Origin: an uncultured Aquabacterium sp.
GTDB lineage: Bacteria; Pseudomonadota; Gammaproteobacteria; Burkholderiales; Burkholderiaceae_C
Reading direction: 5' to 3'
Assembly (NCBI RefSeq): GCF_913773725.1
Contig: NZ_CAJYGK010000086.1
Coordinates: 140,297-204,296 of the forward strand
DNA length: 64,000 nt
This document shows positions 17,662 to 26,820 of this stretch, one piece after another. The first letter of the stretch is position 1, and every line of letters starts with the position of its first letter. The position numbers and the translations under genes were made by a program. The notes beneath the pieces were generated by a model. That model made no database searches. It was not told where the DNA came from and was given only the letters and a program-made list of their open reading frames with translations.

Positions 17662-17750
17662 GTTGTACCGTACAACAGCAGGGCCCAGCATGCGCGCATC
17701 GAGGGCAGTTGTACCGTACAACTGTGTGGTGGGCTGTTGTACCGTACAAC
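17662..17750. repeat. Three parS-like palindromes GTTGTAC-C-GTACAAC
   Basis: The same 15-bp palindrome occurs exactly at 17662-17676, 17708-17722 and 17736-17750. Start-to-start spacings are 46 and 28 bp. GTT...AAC ends are typical of ParB sites of Burkholderiales chromosomes and plasmids. Position just behind parB and its terminator makes a centromere role the natural reading. The third copy ends 10 bp before the integrase stop codon. Confidence 0.82.
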
Positions 17751-17759
17751 CGGTCGGCA

Positions 17760-19850
17760 TCAGCGGGATTGAGACGCCGATGCCTCAAAGAACCCTCGAA
17801 GCCATTGCAGCGATGCGCGATGAAAGGCTTCCGGATTCAATTCAGCCTCTTGGGTTTCGGCCAAACTGGCGCACTGCCTGAAAAAACGCTTGAGCGCCTG
17901 GTGCAGCGCGACCGGGTCCAGCGCACCGAATCGATCGGCGTTCCGGGGTGCCGATCGGTTGAGCGCGGGATGGCCCCTGGCGTCGAGCTCCCAGCGTGGC
18001 GGACCTGGGCGCAACGCCCCGATCAGCGGGCGCCAGCCCTCATCCTCGCCAGCAAGACGCTGGGCAGACAAGGCGGTGCTCTTGCCCGCCGTGTCACTCA
18101 CCGATCGAAGCCGCACGCTGCGGGGGTGAAACGTGGTCTCGGCCAGACCCATGTCCAGGTGATGCCGGTCCAGAAGCTGCTTGATGTCTGCTTCCAGCAT
18201 GACATCCCGCGTTCGGCCACGTCTGCCCGTCACCGTCAAAAGCCATGGGCCGTCTGCCCTGCTGTCTGCCGGATGCAGGGAACCGCACCGCGTTCCGACG
18301 AGTTCGCGCAGACTCAGCCCCACTGACCCTGCCAGCTCAAGCACCAGGCGCGTGCGACGCAGCGATGCTGCACGCAAGAAGTGCTGGTCCGGCGCCGATG
18401 TGCCAGGAGCGGGGCCGACCCGGCGGTACAGAGCATGCCAGCAATGCCAGACCCACGCCCACTGGGCGTCGTCAAGGCGCCGCACGCTGTGCTGCACTGA
18501 GTCGCTTGCAATGCGTTGCAGCGGGGGCGCCGCTTCGAAAGGATGAGTGGAAATGCAGCCAGCCTCGACTTGAGCGCGAAAGAAGCTTTGCAGCACGGTC
18601 ATTTCCAGACGCAGGCTGGTCGCGCCCAAGCCTCCCTTCAACGGGCGCCACGCGGCACTGTTGCGAGCCGAACGCCCCGTCTCGATCCAGTGGGCAGGAG
18701 GAGAAGTCAGGAACGCGGTGTAGGCCTCCACATCGGTGCGTTGGATGTCCCGGAAGCTGCGCTGCCGCTCGCCCCAGCACCACAGATGAAAGCGCTCCAT
18801 CACCCTTCGATAGGCGGTATGGGTGCGGGAGGCGTCCCGATGGGTGTCCAACCATCGCTGCAGTTCGGCCCAGTCACGCTGTGCGGCCTGTCGGTCATGG
18901 GGGGCTGGGAGCCACTCCGGCCATGCGCAGTCCGCTGCCGATGGGCTGGCCGATTCTGATGCGGGCGACGCGTTGCCGGCCTTCGATGCCAAGGTGCGAA
19001 GGGCAAACGGCACCCGGGCGGCTTCGTGCAGGGGGCGTCCCAGACTGTCCGCAAGCGGAGCCAGCCAGGCCACGATGCGTTCGGCGCGATCCCGTCCGAG
19101 TCTCGGCACCCGTGTCCACCACCGATGCCTGTGCTGGTTGATGAAGCCGATGAGGTCGCCCAATGTTGCTTGACCGCTGGCTTCCACCCACTGGGGCGTG
19201 CGCTTCAATTGCTGGACAAGGCCCGGCGCGAGCCACGACGCCAGGGGATCCTCCAGACGCGGCAGCCGCACCACGACGGTCGCGATCTGGTTGAGTGCAT
19301 CGAGTGGCGCAGGCCGACGGTCCAGCGGCTCGGCCCAGGCGGTCGCCGGACGTGGCGTGTCCGGCTCCGCGGAGGCGTCCCGAGAGATGGAGCGCTGGTC
19401 CGGGCGGAAGCCGAAGGTCTCCTCGTACTCGGACAACCACTCGGCGTGGGTCTGATAGTCTTCTTCGATGCCCAGTTCATTGCACCGGTCCTGAACCCAG
19501 GTTGCGAAGAGGGGAGCGTCGCGTTTCTCTGCCTCAGGTTGCGATGCGGTGCCGACGATGGAAGACGATAAAAAGGGCGCGCCGTTAAGCTTCAGGGCGC
19601 CCAGCGGCGCCTGGAGTCCATGTTGCTCGCTGGCGAATGCGATCTGCCGCACCAACTGACGGAGCCTGGCCCGGAAGTGCCGTTCGTCGTCCGGCCCACC
19701 TTCGAACGCCATGTACGCTGCCCAGGCTCGGCGCAGTGGAATCCCTTCCATCACCGCGCGGACGAAGCTGAAATGGTGCGGACGGAGATGGGCCGCCGCC
19801 ACCTCCATTTTCAAACCTCGCGGTCTTCCTCTTTTCTCACCCAGTTCCAC
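17760..19850 (-). CDS. Large tyrosine-recombinase-like protein, catalytic residues partly missing
   Basis: 696 residues, related to the integrase-type proteins that sit beside repA-parAB on betaproteobacterial replicons. It has an N-terminal region of unknown role (RPHHFSFVRAVMEGIPLRRAW near residue 22), a middle SAM-like core-binding domain (about 325-445: AYRRVMERFHLWCWGERQ onward) and a catalytic-type domain (about 475-690). In place of the usual TGLR the text reads VGLSLREL. The HxxR-like box is HRASLQWLR near the very end, and no tyrosine occurs in the last 50 or so residues. I infer a non-cleaving or divergent member, perhaps with a replicon maintenance role. The start may be GTG 19850 or ATG 19808. 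Confidence 0.7.
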   Translation of the reverse strand: MELGEKRGRPRGLKMEVAAAHLRPHHFSFVRAVMEGIPLRRAWAAYMAFEGGPDDERHFRARLRQLVRQIAFASEQHGLQAPLGALKLNGAPFLSSSIVGTASQPEAEKRDAPLFATWVQDRCNELGIEEDYQTHAEWLSEYEETFGFRPDQRSISRDASAEPDTPRPATAWAEPLDRRPAPLDALNQIATVVVRLPRLEDPLASWLAPGLVQQLKRTPQWVEASGQATLGDLIGFINQHRHRWWTRVPRLGRDRAERIVAWLAPLADSLGRPLHEAARVPFALRTLASKAGNASPASESASPSAADCAWPEWLPAPHDRQAAQRDWAELQRWLDTHRDASRTHTAYRRVMERFHLWCWGERQRSFRDIQRTDVEAYTAFLTSPPAHWIETGRSARNSAAWRPLKGGLGATSLRLEMTVLQSFFRAQVEAGCISTHPFEAAPPLQRIASDSVQHSVRRLDDAQWAWVWHCWHALYRRVGPAPGTSAPDQHFLRAASLRRTRLVLELAGSVGLSLRELVGTRCGSLHPADSRADGPWLLTVTGRRGRTRDVMLEADIKQLLDRHHLDMGLAETTFHPRSVRLRSVSDTAGKSTALSAQRLAGEDEGWRPLIGALRPGPPRWELDARGHPALNRSAPRNADRFGALDPVALHQALKRFFRQCASLAETQEAELNPEAFHRASLQWLRGFFEASASQSR

Positions 19851-20242
19851 GGCTATTTACCTTGTTTTTTCGGACAACGCCCGGGAGGGCGCCTGTCGCC
19901 TTCTATGTGGAACTTCACCCATGCCTTGTCCCCTTGCCTTGCCAACGCCGCGTTCGTCGCGCCTGTGGCGTTCTGAGCGGTGTGTATCCGGCACGGTCTT
20001 ATGTCGCTTCCACTGTGTCGTCGCGCCACGTGTCCACCCCTGAATAAGCGTGACTCGCGCTGTACGCCCATTTTAAATCGCACATAGATAACCGGCGTCG
20101 TGATCTTTCTGCACGCGGACCCTTAGCCTCCTGCCCAGCCTTGCCGATAACAGCGTTACCCGGAAGGGCAGGGCGGTCGCGCCGTGCAGGACGGCCCCAC
20201 GTCCGCGCCTCCGGATGCCCCTCGCAATTAAAGGATTTCCTC
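19851..20242 (+). promoter_or_regulatory. Leader region of the chemoreceptor with FliA-type -10 element
   Basis: 392 bp without a gene. GCCGATAA, the exact -10 box of sigma-28 (FliA) promoters, lies at 20143-20150. The -35 region (TAGC at the right distance) is a poor match to TAAA. Chemoreceptor genes are usually in the FliA regulon, which supports it. Nothing else in the stretch is recognised. Confidence 0.4.
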
Positions 20243-22039
20243 ATGTTCAAGACCCTGCGTGGCCGATTGATTGCCGTGTGCGTGACGATCACGGCCGGCT
20301 CCCTGCTGGCTGTCTGCCTCGGCACGTTCGCCGTGGCGCGGTCCAACAACCTGAAAGGCATCGACCAGCGCATCGGCCAGCTCACTCAGTTGTATGCGGA
20401 TGACCTCGCCTCCTGGGTGAAAGACAAGCAAAGGGTCACGTCTGCGCTGCAGCGGGCCGCGGACCAGGTGGATCCCTTGCCGTTCATCGGGGCCGCGAAG
20501 CAGGCGGGTGGTTTCGACGATGCCTACATCGTGTACGCGGACAAGCGCATCGTCTTCGATCACCCCATGCCATCCACCTACGACGGCACGGCCCGCCCTT
20601 GGTACAAACAGGCGATCGAAGCAGGAGGCCCTGCGCTGACATCGGCGTATGTCGATGCCAGCACGGGCAAGCTCACCATCAGCTTCGTCGAGCCGTTTGG
20701 TCCGAAGGGGGCGTACAAGGGCGTCTTCGGAACGGACATGCATCTGGACACGGTCACCAGAACCGTCACGGCCATCCGTCCGATGGAGAAAAGCGTGGCC
20801 TTCCTCGTCGATGGGGAAGGCAAGCTGCTGGCGCATCCCGATGCGGCCATGACGCTCAAACCCGTGTCCGATGTGGCGCCGGCATTGACGCACGAGGCCG
20901 TGAAGACGCTGGCCGAGGGCAAGTCGCGCACCACCGTGCGGCTGGGCGAGGCGGACACCATGCTGTACGCGGCCCGTGTGCAGGGCACCCCCTGGACGCT
21001 GGTCGTCGGTGTGGACGACTCGTTGGCCACCGCGCCAGTACGCGACATGCTGAACCTCGCCATCGCGATCATGGTGGTCTGCGTGGGGGGCGCGACGGTG
21101 CTGCTTGCTGTGCTCATCCGCAAACAGCTGCATCGGCTGGACACCGTGCGCGACGCGCTCGAGGAGATCGCGTCCGGTGATGGCGACCTCACGCGTCGGC
21201 TGTCCTCGGAAGGGCATGACGAACTCGCCGAGATCGCGGCCGCCTTCAACCGGTTTGCCGACAAGATCGCCCAGATGATTCACCGGGTGCGCGAATCGGC
21301 CGAGTCGGTCCGGCTGGCCTCGACCGAGATCGCCAGCGGCAACCTGGATCTGTCCAACCGGACCGAAGAGCAGGCGAGCGCCCTGACGGAGACGGCGTCG
21401 GCCATGGATGAACTGACGTCGACCGTCCGCCAGAACGCCGACAACGCCAGCATGGCGAACGACCTGACGGGCCAGGCTTCGGAAGTGGCCACCCGCGGGG
21501 GAGCCGTGGTCGACCAGGTCGTTACCACAATGGGCGGGATCGAGGCTTCGGCGCGCAAGATCGTCGACATCATCGGTGTCATCGATGGGATTGCGTTTCA
21601 GACCAACATCCTGGCGCTGAACGCCGCCGTCGAAGCCGCGCGGGCCGGGGAGCAGGGCAGGGGGTTTGCCGTCGTCGCCAGCGAGGTGCGCTCGCTGGCA
21701 CAACGCAGTGCGACCGCGGCCCGGGAGATCAAGACCCTCATCGACAACTCCGTGTCACAGGTCGAGGCCGGCAGCCGGCAGGTGATGACCGCCGGGGAAA
21801 CCATGCAGCAGGTGGTGGAAAGCGTGCGCCGTGTCACCGCCATTGTTGCGGAGATCAGCCACGCCAGCACCGAGCAGAGCCGCGGCATCGCGGCGATCGG
21901 AGGCAAGGTTGGGCACATGGAGCAGAGCACCCAGCAGAACGCCGCCCTGGTGGAGCAGGCCGCTGCCGCCACCCGGGCCTTGCAGGATCAGGCGGGTCAA
22001 CTCGCCGACATCGTGGGGGGGTTCAAGCTCAATTCGTGA
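20243..22039 (+). CDS. Methyl-accepting chemotaxis protein (dCache sensor)
   Basis: 598-residue chemoreceptor with an N-terminal membrane helix (about 8-30) and a periplasmic dCache domain (about 35-265) with the ARPWYKQA motif near 120. A second membrane helix lies at about 275-300, a HAMP domain at 300-355, and a cytoplasmic signalling coiled coil with the conserved hairpin tip FQTNILALNAAVEAARAGEQ near residue 455. It reports to CheA/CheW. The ligand may be a small organic acid, amine or amino acid, as for other dCache receptors, but is not readable. ATG 20243 has AAAGGA at 20230-20235. The C-terminus lacks a CheR-binding pentapeptide. Confidence 0.93.
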   Translation: MFKTLRGRLIAVCVTITAGSLLAVCLGTFAVARSNNLKGIDQRIGQLTQLYADDLASWVKDKQRVTSALQRAADQVDPLPFIGAAKQAGGFDDAYIVYADKRIVFDHPMPSTYDGTARPWYKQAIEAGGPALTSAYVDASTGKLTISFVEPFGPKGAYKGVFGTDMHLDTVTRTVTAIRPMEKSVAFLVDGEGKLLAHPDAAMTLKPVSDVAPALTHEAVKTLAEGKSRTTVRLGEADTMLYAARVQGTPWTLVVGVDDSLATAPVRDMLNLAIAIMVVCVGGATVLLAVLIRKQLHRLDTVRDALEEIASGDGDLTRRLSSEGHDELAEIAAAFNRFADKIAQMIHRVRESAESVRLASTEIASGNLDLSNRTEEQASALTETASAMDELTSTVRQNADNASMANDLTGQASEVATRGGAVVDQVVTTMGGIEASARKIVDIIGVIDGIAFQTNILALNAAVEAARAGEQGRGFAVVASEVRSLAQRSATAAREIKTLIDNSVSQVEAGSRQVMTAGETMQQVVESVRRVTAIVAEISHASTEQSRGIAAIGGKVGHMEQSTQQNAALVEQAAAATRALQDQAGQLADIVGGFKLNS

Positions 22040-22063
22040 GCGGCCGCATGGCCCGATCGCGCC

Positions 22064-23491
22064 TCAGGCCGTGCCACGGGGCTCGGCCCTGATCAGCGCA
22101 GCCAGTGTCTTGATGGCGTGCGTCACCCGATCGTCACCGGGATGCCCTGCATTGAGCCTCAAGGCATGTCGGAAGCGGTGGTCAGCCGAGAAGAGCGGGC
22201 CGGGCGCAAGGCTGATGCCCTTTTCCAGGGCCTGTTGATGCAGCCGCAGGGTGTCGATGCCCTCGGGCAGCTCGACCCAGAGAAAGTAGCCGCCCTGCGG
22301 ATCCGAGACGGAGGTGCCCGGCGGGAAGTGCGCCAGCACCCACCGCCTCACCCGGCCGACCTGCTCGGCCAACTGCCGGCGCAGGCGCCGCAGGTGGCTG
22401 TCCAGCCCCCCTTGTTCCAGGTAGTCGGCCAGCGCGAGCTGTGACGGGACCGGGGCACCGAGCGAGCCCATCATCTTCAGCCGCATGACGGTGGTGGCAT
22501 ACCGCCCCGCCGCCGCCCAGCCGATGCGATAGCCCGGCGCCAGACACTTCGAGAACGAGCTGCAGTGCAGCACGAGCCCGTCCCTATCGAAGGCCTTGAG
22601 GGGATGCGGTCGTGTGGCGCCATGGAAGAGCTCGGCGTAGACATCGTCCTCGATGACGGGAATGCCTTCGGCGGCCAGCCGCTGCACGATGGCCTGCCGC
22701 CGGGAAGTCGGCATCAACGCACCCAGCGGGTTCTGAAAGCTGGGCATGATCCAGCAGGCAGCGGGCCGGTGCCGCGCGATGACCTCGGCCAGGCCGTCCG
22801 GGTCCATGCCCTGTTGCGGATCGGTCGGCACCTCGACGGCGCGCAGGTGCAGCCGCTCGAGCGCCTGCAGCGCGGCGTAGAAGGTGGGGCTTTCGACCGC
22901 GACGACATCGCCCGGCCGGGTGACAGCCTGCAGGCACAGGTTGAGGGCCTCCATGGCCCCGTTGGTGATCAGGGGTTCGTCGGCGTTGAGCGTGATGCCG
23001 TGGCGCGTGTACCGGGCCCTCAGGGCGCTGCGCAGGCGTTCGTTGCCGGCCGTGAGCTCGGCGGTCAGGGCCGTGGGGGCGAGGTGCCGCATGGCGCGGG
23101 CACCGCTGCGGGCCAGCTTGTCCAGCGGAAACAGGGCGGGCGAGGGAAAGGCCGATCCCAGCGGCACGACATCCGCATCGCGCGTCGAGCGCAGCACGTC
23201 GAAGATCAGCTCCGACACGGCGACTTCGGTGGTGGCTGTGGAGACGTCTGCGGCCGACGGGGGGCGCACGGCTGTGGGCGTGCGGTGGCAGACGTAATAG
23301 CCCGAGCGCGGTCTGGCTTCGATGAGCCCGCGCGATTCGAGCAGGTAATAGGCCTGGAACACCGTCGACGGACTCAGGTGGGTGTTGCGGCAGGCCTGGC
23401 GCACCGAGGGCAGCTTCTCTCCGGGCCGCAGCTGACCTGCCTGGATGCGCAGGGAGAGGGCCTCGGCCAGTTCTTCGTACCGCGTGGCCAT
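22064..23491 (-). CDS. MocR-type regulator (GntR DNA-binding + aminotransferase fold), copy A
   Basis: 475 residues. A GntR winged helix occupies residues 1-75 (LPSVRQACRNTHLSPSTVFQAY). A linker leads to a fold-type-I PLP domain, with the PLP lysine in SSFSKCLAPGYRIGW. MocR proteins use the aminotransferase domain as a PLP/amine sensor to activate or repress nearby genes. It overlaps the end of copy B by one base (TGATG), so the two are co-translated. The same frame is open through copy B, but ATG 23491 is the true start since the DNA-binding domain begins there. Likely targets are the Nit1C genes on the far side. Confidence 0.9.
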   Translation of the reverse strand: MATRYEELAEALSLRIQAGQLRPGEKLPSVRQACRNTHLSPSTVFQAYYLLESRGLIEARPRSGYYVCHRTPTAVRPPSAADVSTATTEVAVSELIFDVLRSTRDADVVPLGSAFPSPALFPLDKLARSGARAMRHLAPTALTAELTAGNERLRSALRARYTRHGITLNADEPLITNGAMEALNLCLQAVTRPGDVVAVESPTFYAALQALERLHLRAVEVPTDPQQGMDPDGLAEVIARHRPAACWIMPSFQNPLGALMPTSRRQAIVQRLAAEGIPVIEDDVYAELFHGATRPHPLKAFDRDGLVLHCSSFSKCLAPGYRIGWAAAGRYATTVMRLKMMGSLGAPVPSQLALADYLEQGGLDSHLRRLRRQLAEQVGRVRRWVLAHFPPGTSVSDPQGGYFLWVELPEGIDTLRLHQQALEKGISLAPGPLFSADHRFRHALRLNAGHPGDDRVTHAIKTLAALIRAEPRGTA

Positions 23492-24888
23492 CACATCACC
23501 GAGGCGTGCACCTGCTCGGGGTGCGCCAGCACATCGGCCACGACGCGCAGGCTCTGCTCGCATTGCGACTGGGTGGTGGGACCGCCCAGACACAGCCGCA
23601 CGGCCCGTGGCGGTGCCGTGTTGGTGGCAAACGCGGTGCTGGCCACGGCGGCCACGCCGCGAGAGCGCCAGAACGATGCGGCCTCGTTCGGGCTCAGGGT
23701 GTCGGGCAGCCGCAGCCAGGCATGGAAGCAGTCGGGCTGGCTCCAGATCTCGTGCTGCCCCAGGTGGCGCTCCAGCAGCGCGTGACGGACATTGGTTTCG
23801 CGCCGCACGGCCTGCACCACGGCCGATGCGGTGCCGTCGTTCACCCATTGCGTGGCCAGGGCCACGGTCGGAGGTGCGGCCATCACGCTCAGGGCCCGCA
23901 GCGCGCCGGCCAGCCGTTGCGTGGCCTGCGGGGTGGGGGCGTGCACATAGGCCACCCGCAATCCGGCCCCCAGGCATTTGGCGAAACCGGTCACGTGGTA
24001 GGTCAGCCCGGGTGCCAGCTCGGCCAGCGTGACGGGGGGCTTGCTCGACAGCGCCCCGTACGCGTCGTCTTCGATGATGGGGATGCTGTAGCGCAGGGCG
24101 ATGTCGGCCAGCGCCTCGCGGCGGCGCGGGCTCATCGTCATGGCCGTGGGATTGAGCATCGTGGGATTGCAGTACAGCGCCTTGGGGCCGACGTGCTTGC
24201 ACGCGTCCTCGAAGTGGTCGGGGCAAGGGCCTTCCTTGTCCACGGGCAAGGCATAAAGCTTGACACCGAGTTGCGTGGCGAGGGCCTTGATGCCCGGGTA
24301 GCTGACCGACTCCACACACAGGGTGTCGCCGGGTCGCACCAGCATGCTCAGCAGGCCGGCCAGCACGCCGTGGATGCCGGGCCCCACCAGAACCCGATCC
24401 GGATGGGTCGGGCCCATGATGGTGGCGAGCCAGCGCGCGCCCGCATCGCGGTCGGCCGGCGTGCCGCCGAAGTCCTGATAGCGCAGATGGGCGAGCAGCC
24501 GCCGGGGATCCTGGTACATCTGGCGGCAGCCGTCCGCCATGCGGGCCAGCAGGTCCGGGTCGTCCGGCTCGGGCGGCAGGTTCATCGTCATCTCGGCGGC
24601 CGTGCCTCCGCGCAAGGGCACGGCCGGTGCCGCGCTGCGCACGAAGCTGCCCCGGCCGGGACGCGCCTCGATCTGGCCGCGCTTCTGCGCCTCGGCGAGG
24701 CCCCGGGCCACGGTGGTGTAGTTCAGGTCCAGCGCGTCGGCCAGCGCCCGCATGGGCGGCAGCCGGTCACCCGGTGAGAGACGGCCGCTGGCCAGGTCGT
24801 CTGCCAACAACTCCGGGATGAGGAGGTAGGCCGGCTTGTGGCTGTCACGCAGGCGCTGCAGCCAATGCTTGTAGAGCGTCGAAGGCAT
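23491..24888 (-). CDS. MocR-type regulator (GntR DNA-binding + aminotransferase fold), copy B
   Basis: 465 residues with the same architecture as copy A: GntR domain (about 15-85, LPPMRALADALDLNYTTVARG) and aminotransferase-like domain with PLP lysine in TGFAKCLGAGLRVAY. The two copies are clearly diverged, so this is an old duplication or two independent family members rather than a recent tandem copy. It is transcribed away from the Nit1C operon, with 349 bp between starts. That gap contains repeated TTGATCG motifs. Possible heterodimer formation with copy A is speculation. Confidence 0.9.
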   Translation of the reverse strand: MPSTLYKHWLQRLRDSHKPAYLLIPELLADDLASGRLSPGDRLPPMRALADALDLNYTTVARGLAEAQKRGQIEARPGRGSFVRSAAPAVPLRGGTAAEMTMNLPPEPDDPDLLARMADGCRQMYQDPRRLLAHLRYQDFGGTPADRDAGARWLATIMGPTHPDRVLVGPGIHGVLAGLLSMLVRPGDTLCVESVSYPGIKALATQLGVKLYALPVDKEGPCPDHFEDACKHVGPKALYCNPTMLNPTAMTMSPRRREALADIALRYSIPIIEDDAYGALSSKPPVTLAELAPGLTYHVTGFAKCLGAGLRVAYVHAPTPQATQRLAGALRALSVMAAPPTVALATQWVNDGTASAVVQAVRRETNVRHALLERHLGQHEIWSQPDCFHAWLRLPDTLSPNEAASFWRSRGVAAVASTAFATNTAPPRAVRLCLGGPTTQSQCEQSLRVVADVLAHPEQVHASVM

Positions 24889-25237
24889 GGCTCATTGATT
24901 GCATCAAGTGTGCCGATTGATCGGGTCATATTGTGCACTCAATGGGTGCGGCGCGAGCCAACAACGTGCATGCCGTGTGCGCCACCAGCGGCGTTGATCC
25001 GATCTGGTGCGAGGAGCAATCCCCCTTTGGCAAAAGGGTCTGGCGGCAGAGCCGAATCCGGCATCCCACTTGATCGCATTTCGGCCGATCAAGGCGGCGC
25101 CTTGCGTCAGATGCCCCGTGCACCGGTCATTGATCGCAAATTGATCGGACCTGGCGGGCACGGACTGGCACATCCGGTGCACCTGCTTCAGCAGCGCGCG
25201 CCCACCCTCTCTCATCCCTTACTTCTGGAGTGATCCC
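24889..25237. promoter_or_regulatory. MocR / Nit1C intergenic region with repeated TTGATCG motifs
   Basis: TTGATCG occurs forward at 24917-24923, 25070-25076, 25130-25136 and 25141-25147. The second is the left arm of a perfect inverted repeat CTTGATCG (25069-25076), 9 bp, CGATCAAG (25086-25093). The last two are direct repeats 11 bp apart, one helical turn, ending 18 bp before a sigma-54 element. MocR proteins commonly bind direct repeats, so these are operator candidates. Confidence 0.6.
25166..25181 (+). promoter_or_regulatory. Sigma-54 promoter of the Nit1C operon
   Basis: TGGCACATCCGGTGCA: perfect -24 TGGCAC, 10 bp between GG and GC, and -12 box GTGCA with one mismatch to TTGCA. Expected transcription start near 25193; the first gene has GGAG at 25227-25230. 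Fits the nitrogen-starvation behaviour known for this operon family. Confidence 0.65.
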
Positions 25238-25720
25238 ATGCCTGCTGTGACCAAAGCCCCCAATCTGATCGGCGACTTCCTCGTGGACTACGAAGAGAAG
25301 GTCTTCGAGGACGTGAAAGCCGAACCCGGCGACAAGGCCCTCGTCACCTTCCACACCGTGGCCTTCGAAGGCTCCATCGGCTTCGTCAACCTGCTGCAGG
25401 CCACGCGTCTGCAGCGCAAGGGCTTCGACACCTCGGTGCTGCTGTACGGGCCGGGCGTCACCCTGGGCGTGAAGCGCGGCTTTCCCAAGCTGGGTGACGC
25501 CGCGTTTCCCGGCCACCTGAACTTCAACGACCAGATCGCCAAGTTCATCGCCGAGGGCGGCAAGGTCTATGCGTGCCGCTTCGCGCTGCAGGCCCTGTAC
25601 GGGCACGGCGAGGGCTCGCTCATCGAAGGCATCAAGCCCATCAACCCGCTCGACGTGCTGGACATCATCCTGCTGCACCGCAAGGAGAAGGCCTTCATCC
25701 TCGACACCTGGACGCTCTGA
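25238..25720 (+). CDS. Nit1C gene 1: MSMEG_0572/Sll0783-family nitrogen starvation protein
   Basis: 160 residues, the family marker that opens Nit1C operons (Sll0783 in Synechocystis, MSMEG_0572 in Mycobacterium). Biochemical function is not established. The fold looks like a small DsrE-type alpha/beta protein ([18 protein letters not shown], then [13 protein letters not shown] with a possible reactive cysteine near residue 112). Good ribosome site GGAG 8 bp before the ATG. It is 23 bp from the nitrilase gene. Confidence 0.85.
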   Translation: MPAVTKAPNLIGDFLVDYEEKVFEDVKAEPGDKALVTFHTVAFEGSIGFVNLLQATRLQRKGFDTSVLLYGPGVTLGVKRGFPKLGDAAFPGHLNFNDQIAKFIAEGGKVYACRFALQALYGHGEGSLIEGIKPINPLDVLDIILLHRKEKAFILDTWTL

Positions 25721-25743
25721 TCGACTCAACCGGGTACGCCACC

Positions 25744-26784
25744 ATGAGCCAGCCACGCATCATCAAAGCCGCCGCCGTGCAGATCTCGCCCGTGTTGAAC
25801 GAGGCCGAAGGCACGCTGCACAAGGTGCTCGACCGCATCGATGCCGCCGCCCGACAGGGCGTGCAGATCATCGTGTTCCCCGAGACCTTCGTGCCGTACT
25901 ACCCCTACTTCTCGTTCATCCGGCCGCCCATGGCATCCGGGGCCGAGCACATGGCGCTGTACGAGCATGCGGTGGTCGTACCCGGCCCCGTCACCGAGGC
26001 TGTGGCTCAGCGCGCCCGTCAGCACGGCATGGTCGTCGTGCTCGGTGTGAACGAGCGCGACCACGGCACGATCTACAACACCCAGCTGATCTTCGACGAG
26101 ACCGGCACCCTGCGGCTCAGGCGCCGCAAGATCACGCCCACCTTCCACGAGCGCATGGTGTGGGGGCAGGGCGATGGCAGCGGCCTGAAGGTGGTCGACA
26201 CGGCCGTGGGCCGGGTCGGGGCACTGGCCTGCTGGGAGCACTACAACCCCCTGGCCCGCTATGCCCTCATGGCGCAGCACGAGGAGATCCACTGCGCCCA
26301 GTTCCCGGGCTCGCTCGTGGGGCCGATCTTTGCCGACCAGATGGAGGTGACGATCCGTCATCACGCACTCGAGTCGGGCTGCTTCGTCATCAACAGCACG
26401 GGCTGGCTGACGGACGAGCAGATCCAGTCCATCACGCCCGAGCCCGGCTTGCAGCGTGCGCTGCGCGGGGGCTGCTGCACGGCCATCGTGTCGCCCGAAG
26501 GCGTGCACCTGGCGCCGCCGCTGAAAGAGGGCGAAGGCATGCTGGTGGTGGATCTCGACATGAGCCTCATCACCAAACGCAAGCGGATGATGGATTCGGT
26601 CGGGCACTACGCGCGTCCGGAGCTGCTGAGCCTGCGGCTGGATGACCGGCCGACCGCGCCCGTGCACCTGCTCGGCGGGGCTGGCCTCGAAGGGCTGTCC
26701 CCTTCCATGTCCACGGGTCTGGGCACCGCGGCCTCGCCGGAAGCCTCGGCCTTGGCCCCTGCGCCGCTGACCCGCGTCGCCTGA
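25744..26784 (+). CDS. Nit1C gene 2: Nit6803/NitC-type nitrilase
   Basis: 346-residue carbon-nitrogen hydrolase. The catalytic triad is visible: E47 ([10 protein letters not shown]), K129 ([12 protein letters not shown]) and C163 ([11 protein letters not shown]). In cyanotrophic bacteria the Nit1C nitrilase is required for growth on cyanide; relatives also hydrolyse aliphatic and aromatic nitriles. The last 40 residues are a Pro/Ala/Ser-rich tail beyond the usual family end. ATG 25744 starts directly at the conserved beta strand; the frame stays open upstream inside gene 1 but without homology. Same operon as its neighbours. Confidence 0.92.
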   Translation: MSQPRIIKAAAVQISPVLNEAEGTLHKVLDRIDAAARQGVQIIVFPETFVPYYPYFSFIRPPMASGAEHMALYEHAVVVPGPVTEAVAQRARQHGMVVVLGVNERDHGTIYNTQLIFDETGTLRLRRRKITPTFHERMVWGQGDGSGLKVVDTAVGRVGALACWEHYNPLARYALMAQHEEIHCAQFPGSLVGPIFADQMEVTIRHHALESGCFVINSTGWLTDEQIQSITPEPGLQRALRGGCCTAIVSPEGVHLAPPLKEGEGMLVVDLDMSLITKRKRMMDSVGHYARPELLSLRLDDRPTAPVHLLGGAGLEGLSPSMSTGLGTAASPEASALAPAPLTRVA

Positions 26785-26820
26785 CCCCCTCGTCCCCGCC
26801 CTTGTCCCCAGGAGACCGGC

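Noticed and set aside
22064..24319. Apparent 751-codon frame covering MocR A and most of MocR B
   Set aside because: The part beyond 23491 is an out-of-frame shadow of MocR B; the GntR domain starts at ATG 23491.
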